A DNA stretch of 33,439 bases from Opitutia bacterium (GTDB lineage: Bacteria; Verrucomicrobiota; Verrucomicrobiae; Opitutales; UBA953), in the NCBI GenBank assembly GCA_947465345.1, contig CANHZL010000007.1, positions 1 to 33,439 on the forward strand, in the 5' to 3' direction. The position numbers and the translations under genes are program-made. Positions 14,883-22,300 of the stretch are shown piece after piece. The notes under the pieces are model-generated. The model saw nothing but the letters and a program-made list of their open reading frames with translations. It searched no databases and had not been told where the DNA came from. Position 1 is the stretch's first letter. Each line of letters opens with the position of its first letter.

Positions 14883-15518
14883 ATGTCTCGATGGCTCAAA
14901 CGCGGGGTGGGTGTGGTCTTGGCTTTGCTGGGGCTTTTCTTCCTAGGATCGAACCTCTGGGTCTGGTCGGCCGGATGGGGGCGGTTGGCCACCAAGTCTT
15001 CCGAGATTCCAGCGGGCTCCGTGATGGTCCTACTCGGGACCGATGAGTTTATCGGCACAACGGGTGAGCGTACGGGCACGTTCCTGCCGCGCATCGAGGC
15101 GGCCGTCGCGCTTGCGCTTTCGGGACGCGTAAAACTCATCGTGACATCTGGTACCGCCGTCCACGCCCGGACCATGGCGACGCGGCTCCGCGCCGCCGGC
15201 GTGACCTGTCCGATCGTCGAAGATCCCTATGGCTGGCGTACGCTCGATTCAGTGTTGAGGGCGAAGGCATCTTATCCACGCGAGCATCTGGTTTTCGTTT
15301 CTCAAGGGTGGCATTGCGTGCGGGCCCTGTGGATTGCCGATCGCGAAGGAATGAAGTCGTCGGCTTATGGTGCGGCCTTCGGCGACGGCTGGCGGCCGCT
15401 CCTCAGTGTCAGCCGTGATTGTTTCGCTAAGCCGAAGGCGTTGCTGGATTGTTATCTCCTTGGTAATCCGCTCGCGACCTCGCGGCCCGCAGGTGAGGGC
15501 AACGTGCCGCATCTTTAA
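14883..15518 (+). CDS. SanA/YdcF-like DUF218 inner-membrane protein
   Basis: 211 aa from the ATG at 14883; an upstream TTG (14862) only adds seven residues. One N-terminal transmembrane helix (VGVVLALLGLFFLGSNLWVW) anchors a DUF218 domain on the outer side of the membrane. SanA-type features are VMVLLGT (48-53), GRVKLIVTSG, and DPYGWRTLDSVLRA (114-127), which resembles the RTLDS-VRA motif of SanA, a protein tied to envelope barrier function and vancomycin exclusion. The biochemical activity of the family is unknown. The stop codon is one base away from that of the convergent dprA. An inverted TTGGCAA/TTGCCAA pair lies upstream (14796-14854). Confidence 0.85.
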   Translation: MSRWLKRGVGVVLALLGLFFLGSNLWVWSAGWGRLATKSSEIPAGSVMVLLGTDEFIGTTGERTGTFLPRIEAAVALALSGRVKLIVTSGTAVHARTMATRLRAAGVTCPIVEDPYGWRTLDSVLRAKASYPREHLVFVSQGWHCVRALWIADREGMKSSAYGAAFGDGWRPLLSVSRDCFAKPKALLDCYLLGNPLATSRPAGEGNVPHL

Positions 15519-15519
15519 G

Positions 15520-16605
15520 TTAGGCTCGTTCATGGCGTCCGTCTGGCCGGCGTACGAGCACGCCCCGGATCTCCATCATCGTGAGGCTCACCGCCGCGTC
15601 CGCGATCGAGCAATCCGCCAGCCCAGCAAGGCTTTCGGCGTCCTGCGCAGCGCCGCCGCCGAAGTGCGGCAGCCAGCGTGCGAACTCCGGCGGATCTTCG
15701 ATGAGCGCCAGCGCGGGGCTACCGCGGGATTCTCCCAGCTCCGTGAGGATATCGTCCACTGAAGAGACCAGCGTGGCACCGTCGCGGATGAGTGCATGAC
15801 ACCCCCGGCTTGAAGGACTGTCGGCCCGGCCTGGTACGGCGCAGAGCGTCTTCCCGAGGTCGCCTGCGAAGCGCGCTGTGATCATGCTCCCGCCGTCGAC
15901 GTCGGTCTCCACAATGACCATCACGCGCACCAACCCGGCCACGATTCGATTACGCTGGGGGAAGGTCTGGCGATCCGCTGCCCGTCCGAGCGGAAATTCC
16001 GAGAGCACGCAGCCGGCTTGCTTCATGCGCGCCCGCAGGCGGATCGCTTCGGGCGGGAAGGTGAGATCGAGCCCATGACCGACCACGGCGGCGGTGCGTC
16101 CGTCGGCGTCGAGCGCCCCTTCGTGCGCGGCGGTGTCGATGCCACGGGCGAGCCCGCTGACGATCCACCAGCCCTCCTTCGCCAGATCGCGGGCGAAACT
16201 GCGGGCGAGTGATGCCCCATACGTCGTGCAATGGCGCGAGCCGATGATCCCGACCGCTCGTTCCGCCGGGAAGTGCGCACCTTCCGCGTAAAGGACCAGT
16301 GGCGGATCCCAGAGCTTGGCGAGGGACGCAGGCCACTCGGTATTTTCCTCGCTGAGCAAGCCAAAGCCCAAGTCGCGGACGCGTCCCATCTCCGCCGCCC
16401 AGTCGAAGGCGCGCGCGGCGATCGCGGCCGCGACGGGTCGGCTAACGCCTTCGACCTTTGCGAGTTGTTCGGCCGGTGCGCCAAGCGCGACCGAAAGGTC
16501 GCCGCCGAAGGCTTCGCGTAGTCGCCTTACGGTGACCGGGCCGACGCCCTTGAGTCCGTTGAGTAGGACGCGTTGCGCGAGTGGGTCGGTCGGGATTGGG
16601 AGCAT
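15520..16605 (-). CDS. dprA: DNA-processing protein DprA
   Basis: 361-aa cytoplasmic protein that protects incoming single-stranded DNA and loads RecA during natural transformation. Regions: N-terminal HhH/SAM-like part (LNGLKGVGPVTVRRL), Rossmann core with VGIIGSRHCTTYG (GSR at 122-124), SGLARGIDTAAHEGAL (150-165), FPQRNRIVAGL (215-225) and GGSMITARFAGD (238-249), then a C-terminal winged-helix-like tail (about 305-361). It is last in the pdxJ-acpS-nnr-dprA run, 22 bases after nnr. Complete motifs suggest a functional gene, though competence genes such as comEC are not in the window. Confidence 0.96.
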   Translation of the reverse strand: MLPIPTDPLAQRVLLNGLKGVGPVTVRRLREAFGGDLSVALGAPAEQLAKVEGVSRPVAAAIAARAFDWAAEMGRVRDLGFGLLSEENTEWPASLAKLWDPPLVLYAEGAHFPAERAVGIIGSRHCTTYGASLARSFARDLAKEGWWIVSGLARGIDTAAHEGALDADGRTAAVVGHGLDLTFPPEAIRLRARMKQAGCVLSEFPLGRAADRQTFPQRNRIVAGLVRVMVIVETDVDGGSMITARFAGDLGKTLCAVPGRADSPSSRGCHALIRDGATLVSSVDDILTELGESRGSPALALIEDPPEFARWLPHFGGGAAQDAESLAGLADCSIADAAVSLTMMEIRGVLVRRPDGRHERA

Positions 16606-16627
16606 CCCGCCAGCCAGCCAGTCGGTC

Positions 16628-18121
16628 TCAGCCTCGCAACACTGGGGACAACCCAGCGAGAAGGTCGGTGGTTCTCACCGCTTCCTCCCCTTGGGTTTCC
16701 TTCAGCCAGTCGGCGGCGCGCGCGTGCCAGGTGGCCGCTAGGACGACGGCATCGAAAGGCGTCAGCCCAAGTTCTTGGCGCCGGGACAGCACCGAGGCTA
16801 CGACACCCGCGAGCAGGTCGCCCGAGCCGCCGCGCGCCAGCACCGGGCCACCGAAAGGAATATGGATTACCCGGAGTCCGTCGGTGACGCAGGTCAGCGG
16901 ACCTTTGAGTACAACAATGGTCTTCGTCTTGCGCGCGTAGGCACGGGCCGCGGCCACGGAGGCGATCCGGCCACTGAGACGTTTGAACTCGCCGGCGTGG
17001 GGGAGGAGGACGCGAATCTTACTTTGCTTTGATGCCGCGATCACCGGTGGGCGAAGGGCATCAGCGTCGAGGACGAGGGCGGCGGAGCAACGCGTGGCGA
17101 CCGCGCTGATCAGCTTCGCGGCTTTCTCGCCCATGCCGGAGCCGATGAGGAGCGTGTCCTTATCCGCAACTAAGGTGCGAAGCGCTTTGAGATTGGCCGC
17201 GGCAATCGACCCGTCGCGTCCGGTATGCAGGCCGCGCCACATCGCTTCGGGATACGCGACGGCCGCCTTCGTGCGGACCGATTCCGGCAGGCAGGTCGTT
17301 ACCAGCGCCGCCCCTGAGCGTAAGGCGGCGGCGGTGTTCATGAGAACCGCGCCGGGCATGCGGTCGGAGCCGCCAACGATAAGTAGCCGACCTTGGTGGC
17401 GTTTATCGCTCCGCGCGCGGCGCGGCCGGCGGAGCGGAGTCAGGGAGGTCTCGGTGACGCAGGCTTCTTCGGTCTCGCCGAGGGGAAGGCCGATGTCGAT
17501 CACCCGGAGCCGGCCGATGAAGCGGGCGGATTTCGGTGAGAGCAGCGGGCGCTTCAGGCAGCCGATTGAAACCGTCAGGTCGGCGCGGAAGGCGGGACCG
17601 GTGGAATCGTCGCCGAGTCCGCTCGGAAGGTCGACCGCGATACGCAGGCCGCGGAGCGCATCGGTCGTCCGGAGGATTGAGCGGAGCCCGCGTGAGAGGG
17701 GTGCGCGGAAACCTTGGCCAAGAATCCCGTCGAAGATCAGGCAGAACTCATGCTCGGCGAGACGTTTGAGGCTCGCCGCGGCGGCGATACCGATGCGGAC
17801 GCCGCTCTTGCGGGCCGACCAAGCGCGCTGCGCCTGGGCGCAGGCCGGGCCGCCTTCGGCGAAGACCGCGACAATCTCCGTGCCGCGTCGGGCGCAATGC
17901 AGCGCAGCAAGGAAGGCGTCGGCGCCGTTGTTGCCTTTACCGGCGAGGACCAGGATGCGGGTTGGCTTACGGCCGAGCAGTGCGACGGCTTCGTCGGCGA
18001 CCCCGCGGGCGGCGCGATTCATCAACTTCCAAGAGAGCGCCGTATCTCCCGCAATGAACGCCGCTTCGGCGGCCGCGGCTTCCGCGCAGGAGAGAACCGG
18101 CAGGCGGGCGTTGGCGCTCAT
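16628..18121 (-). CDS. nnr: Bifunctional NAD(P)H-hydrate epimerase / ADP-dependent dehydratase
   Basis: 497-aa metabolite-repair enzyme that epimerises and dehydrates damaged NAD(P)HX back to NAD(P)H. I use the ATG at 18121, four bases after the acpS stop. N-terminal YjeF-N epimerase domain (about 1-225): GKGNNGADAF (61-70), IFDGILGQGF with Asp131, and AVDLPSGLG (162-170). C-terminal ribokinase-like dehydratase (about 240-497): HQGRLLIVGGS, LDADAL (351-356), LLPHAGEFKRL (372-382), and GGSGDLLAGV (431-440). The epimerase loop reads NNGADA where most members have NNGGDG, a mild departure. It lies between acpS and dprA; an acpS-nnr neighbourhood is common in bacteria. Confidence 0.93.
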   Translation of the reverse strand: MSANARLPVLSCAEAAAAEAAFIAGDTALSWKLMNRAARGVADEAVALLGRKPTRILVLAGKGNNGADAFLAALHCARRGTEIVAVFAEGGPACAQAQRAWSARKSGVRIGIAAAASLKRLAEHEFCLIFDGILGQGFRAPLSRGLRSILRTTDALRGLRIAVDLPSGLGDDSTGPAFRADLTVSIGCLKRPLLSPKSARFIGRLRVIDIGLPLGETEEACVTETSLTPLRRPRRARSDKRHQGRLLIVGGSDRMPGAVLMNTAAALRSGAALVTTCLPESVRTKAAVAYPEAMWRGLHTGRDGSIAAANLKALRTLVADKDTLLIGSGMGEKAAKLISAVATRCSAALVLDADALRPPVIAASKQSKIRVLLPHAGEFKRLSGRIASVAAARAYARKTKTIVVLKGPLTCVTDGLRVIHIPFGGPVLARGGSGDLLAGVVASVLSRRQELGLTPFDAVVLAATWHARAADWLKETQGEEAVRTTDLLAGLSPVLRG

Positions 18122-18125
18122 GACG

Positions 18126-18521
18126 TCAGCGCACCAAGACCGCGAAAGCCTGGGCGAGTGTGTCGGTATGGGTGAGAGAAACCAACAGGCGGGCGGCGCC
18201 GCGGGCGGCGATGAGGGCGCGCGCCTTGTCATCGAGTTCGACGATGGGTTCGCCCTCGGGGCCGTTGAGCACGCTGACGCTGGTCAGCGAGAGCTCCGCA
18301 CCGAGGCCGGTGCCGAAGGCCTTGCTCGCGGCTTCCTTGGCGGCGAAGCGGGCGGCGAGGGATGGATAAGGGTCGGCTTTCGCGAGGCAGAGTTTCTGCT
18401 CGGCCGGTGTGAAGACCTTGTCGAGGAAGGCGGCGCCATGTTTCGCATGCGCTGAGCGGATGCGGTCGACCTCCGTGAGATCCACGCCGACGCCGAGTAC
18501 GTTGCCGCCTTCGAGGTTCAT
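18126..18521 (-). CDS. acpS: Holo-[acyl-carrier-protein] synthase
   Basis: 131-aa phosphopantetheinyl transferase that moves 4'-phosphopantetheine from CoA to apo-ACP for fatty acid synthesis. The magnesium-binding residues are in place: Asp14 in GVGVDLTEVDRI and Glu63 in RFAAKEAASKAFGTG. The C-terminal LVSLTHTDTLAQAFAV corresponds to the usual (L/V)S-(I/L)(S/T)H motif. The ATG overlaps the pdxJ stop (ATGA, 18518-18521), a pdxJ-acpS arrangement that is widespread in bacteria. Confidence 0.96.
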   Translation of the reverse strand: MNLEGGNVLGVGVDLTEVDRIRSAHAKHGAAFLDKVFTPAEQKLCLAKADPYPSLAARFAAKEAASKAFGTGLGAELSLTSVSVLNGPEGEPIVELDDKARALIAARGAARLLVSLTHTDTLAQAFAVLVR

Positions 18522-19273
18522 GCCTTCTTCGTCAGATGGCTCTTCATCTCGGCGACGGCGCCGCGGATGCCGGTAAAGAGCGCGCGGGCGACGATGGAGT
18601 GGCCGATGTTGAGTTCGTGCAGGTGCGGCAACGTCAGGATCGCCCGAATGTTATCGTAGTTGATGCCATGGCCAGCGTTCACGATGAGACCGAGACGATG
18701 GGCCTGTTCGCAGGCGACGCCCAGGCGCGTGAGCTCGGCTTCAGCGGCCGGGGATTTCCAAGCGTTGGCGAAAGCGCCTGTGTGGAGTTCGATGACTGGC
18801 GCACCGACGGCGACGGCGGCTTCGATTTGCGGCGCATCGGGTCCGATGAAGAGCGAGACTTCGATGCCGGCTGCCTTCAGGGCTTGGGTCGTCTCGCGGA
18901 CGCGGGCGAGCTGGCCAGCGACGTCGAGTCCGCCTTCGGTCGTGACCTCTTCGCGCGATTCGGGGACGAGGCAGACGGCGGCGGGACGAAGCTGGAGGGC
19001 GAAGGCGGTCATCGCCGGTGTGCATGCCATCTCGAGATTGAGACGGATGCCCGGGATCGCGGCGATGGCATGGACGTCAGCGTCCTGGATATGGCGGCGA
19101 TCTTCACGCAGGTGGAGCGTGATACCGTCGGCACCGCCGACGAGGGCTTCGCGGGTGAAGGCCAGGACGTCCGGCTCGGCGTGCGGGGATTGGTGCGCAC
19201 CGCGGTAACGCGCCTGACGGAGCGTTGCGGCGTGGTCGATGTTGACGCCAAGGAGGAGAGGACGGGAGGACAT
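18518..19273 (-). CDS. pdxJ: Pyridoxine 5'-phosphate synthase
   Basis: 251-aa TIM-barrel enzyme condensing 1-deoxyxylulose 5-phosphate with 3-amino-2-oxopropyl phosphate to form pyridoxine 5'-phosphate in the DXP-dependent vitamin B6 pathway. I use the ATG at 19273 (MSSRPLLLGVNIDHAATLRQ); the open frame continues further upstream but only with non-homologous sequence. Diagnostic parts are GVNIDHAATLRQAR (9-22), ITLHLREDRRHIQD (51-64), LNLEMA, LVPESREEVTTEGGLDV, and NAGHGINYDN. It begins 68 bases after the uvrA stop and its stop overlaps the acpS start. Confidence 0.96.
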   Translation of the reverse strand: MSSRPLLLGVNIDHAATLRQARYRGAHQSPHAEPDVLAFTREALVGGADGITLHLREDRRHIQDADVHAIAAIPGIRLNLEMACTPAMTAFALQLRPAAVCLVPESREEVTTEGGLDVAGQLARVRETTQALKAAGIEVSLFIGPDAPQIEAAVAVGAPVIELHTGAFANAWKSPAAEAELTRLGVACEQAHRLGLIVNAGHGINYDNIRAILTLPHLHELNIGHSIVARALFTGIRGAVAEMKSHLTKKA

Positions 19274-19340
19274 CAGGCTTCGGTCTGAATCAATACCTGT
19301 CCGTGGGCCTTGGTCAAAGGGAACCGCAATCCGAGGGACC

Positions 19341-22300
19341 TTAAACCAAGGGCTTTTTGATAAGGCCGCGTTCGAGCGTGAGCCGCAGCGAAGGGGCGGT
19401 CGGCGACTTCTTCTGCTTCGCGAGGGATTCGGGGTCGCCCGCATGGACGAGTTCGCCGCCAGCATTACCGCCTTCGGGGCCGATTTCGAGGACCCAGTCC
19501 GCTTCGGCGATCACGTCAGGGTGATGTTCGATCACAACGACCGTATGACCTTGGTCGACGAGCGCATGCAGTAGCTCGATGAGACGCCGGCAGTCCGACT
19601 GGTGGAGACCGATGGTCGGCTCTTCTAGGATGTAGAGGTTCGGGCGGATTTCGCCGCGTGAGCGTTCGCGGAAGGTCGGGAGGCCTTGGGCGAGTTCGCT
19701 GACGAGCTTGAGGCGCTGAGCTTCGCCGCCCGAAAGGGTGGGACTGCTCTGTCCGAGCGTCAGGTAGCCTAGGCCGGTCTTCACCATCAGTCCGCAGAGG
19801 TCGCCCAGTTTGGCGTCGAAGGAAAGGAAGGCAGCTGCTTCCTCGAACGTCATCGCGAGGAGGTCCGCGGCGGACTTGCCGTTCCAGCGAATCGCCTTGG
19901 CAGCGGAACCGTAGCGCGTGCCGGCGCATTCTTCGCACGGCACATAAGTGTCCGGCAGGAAGCTCATCTCGAGCTTGATGCGGCCAGCACCAGAACAGGC
20001 TTCGCATCGTCCACCGGAAGTGTTGAACGAGAAGAAGCCGGCGCCATGTCCGCGGATGGCCGCTTCGGGCAGCGACGCAAGTCGCTCGCGGATGAGGTCC
20101 CAGGCGCCGATATAGGTCGCCGGGGTCGAGCGCGGCGTTTTACCGATGGGTTCTTGGTCGACGACGACCAACTGGCGGAAGCCTTTGAGTCCCGAGAGTG
20201 TGGTGAAGGCCGGCTTACCTTGATGGGAGACGACAGCCATCGCTTCTTTGCCCGTGAGGCCATCCTTCTTCTTGGCGACGGCCGCGCGGATCGCGGGCGC
20301 CAGCAGGTCGGTGACGAGTGTGGATTTGCCGGCGCCCGAGACGCCGCAGACGACGGTAAGGCGGCCGACGGGAATCTGGACGTCGAAGCCCTTGAGGTTA
20401 CGCAGGGCGGCGTTCTTTAGGCGGACCCATTCCGCGGGCGCACCCTTGCCGGCGATCGGACGTCGGGCGCCGCGGAGCGGATGAGGGATGGCTTCTTTAA
20501 GGAAGCGGCCCGTGACGGAGTCGGCGCGCTTCTCGAGCGCAGCGGCCGTGCCTTGCGCGACGATCGTGCCGCCGTGGACGCCGGCGCCCGGGCCCATGTC
20601 GATCACCAAGTCGGCAGCGCGCATGGTGTCTTCGTCGTGTTCGACGACGAGGACCGTGTTGCCGCGGTCGCGGAGATCCTTGAGCGATCCGATGAGGCGG
20701 TCGTTGTCGCGCGGGTGCAGGCCGATACTCGGTTCGTCGAGCACATAGAGTGCTCCGGAAAGCGTGGAGCCTAGCTGCGCCGCGAGGCGGATGCGCTGGG
20801 CTTCACCGCCGGAGAGTGTGTCGGCCCCGCGGTCAAGGGCGAGGTAGCCGAGCCCGACGGAATCGAGGAAGCGGAGGCGGGCGCCAATTTCGGGTAGCAG
20901 CGCGCCCACGATGGCTTTCTCACGAGCCTCAAGCTTAAGCCCGGATAGGAAAGCGAGCGATTCGTCAGGTTGCAGGCGGAGTAGGCCGGGCAGCGAGAGC
21001 GAGCGGCCTTTCGGCCCGGCAAGCTTCACCGAGCGGCCGATGGGGCCGAGACGTTCACCGTGGCACGTCGGGCAGACATCTTCACCGACGCGATCCGCGA
21101 TGGCGTTCTCGTTGATGGACTCTTCTTCGTCGGAGGAGAAGGTCTTCACTTCCAGTCCGTGGCCGCGGCAATCAGGGCACCATCCGCGCGGTGAGTTCCA
21201 GGAGAGGTGCTTCGGGTCGACTTCGGGGAATGATTCGCCTGTGGCCGGATCGCTGCGTGACATCGAGAGGTAGGCGAGTTGATGGCCGTCGGCGCTAAGC
21301 AGGACGCACGCGTTCTTGCCGGAGGCTAGCGCCTGGCGGACGAGTGTGCGGAGTGCCTTCTCGCCGGATTCCTCAGTCTCGTCGGGCAGGACGATCAACC
21401 CGTCGGCGCGAATCTCGCCGAAGACTGCGTCGACGTCGTGTTCGGAATAACGGTCGAGACCTTCGAAGCCATCGACCTTGAGCATCTTACCGTCGCAACG
21501 GAGGAGTCGGAGGCCCTTGGTCTCGGCCCATTCGGCCAGCGGCCGATGGTGGCCCTTCCGGGACCGGACGAGAGGAGCCGCGACGAGGAGCGAGCCTTTC
21601 TTCAGCGACTTCGCCTTCTTAGCGACGAGCCGGACGACCGCATCTTCGGTCATCTCTTCTAGCGGCTCGCCGGTGGTCGGGCTGTGCAACACACCGGCGC
21701 GGGCGAAGAGCACGCGGAGGTACTGGGCCACTTCGGTGACCGTCGCCACGGTGGACTTCGCGGAACCGCGGGTCACGCGTTGTTCGATGGCGACCGTGGG
21801 CGGTAGGCCCGTGAGTGAATCGATATCGGGCTTCGGAAGCTGTTCGACGAACTGGCGCGCGTAGGCTGAGACGCATTCTAGGAAACGGCGTTGGCCTTCG
21901 GCGAAGAGGATATCGAACGCGAGGGATGATTTACCCGAGCCCGAGACGCCGGTCATCACCGTGAGCGAGCCGTGCGGAATCTCGAGCGAGACATCCTTCA
22001 GGTTATGTTCGCGCGCGCCGCGTAAGGAGATGGAGGTCGGGCGCGGCTTGCTCGCCGTCGTCGATGTGGAGGCAAAAGCGTCGTCGCCTTGGGCAAGGAA
22101 GCGTCCCGTGACCGTGCCGGCTTGGGCGACTTTGGCGGGCGTGCCCTCGGCGACCAGATGGCCGCCAGCGGGTCCGGCTTCGGGGCCCATCTCGAGGAGC
22201 CAGTCACAGGATTTCAGCACGTCGAGGTGGTGCTCTACTACAATCAACGAATGGCCGGCTTCCGTGAGGCGATGCAGTAGGCCGATCAGGCGCGACACGT

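Noticed and set aside
16983..18455. 490-codon plus-strand frame opposite nnr and acpS
   Set aside because: Antisense shadow rich in Arg, Ala and Ser; nnr and acpS show full family motifs on the other strand.
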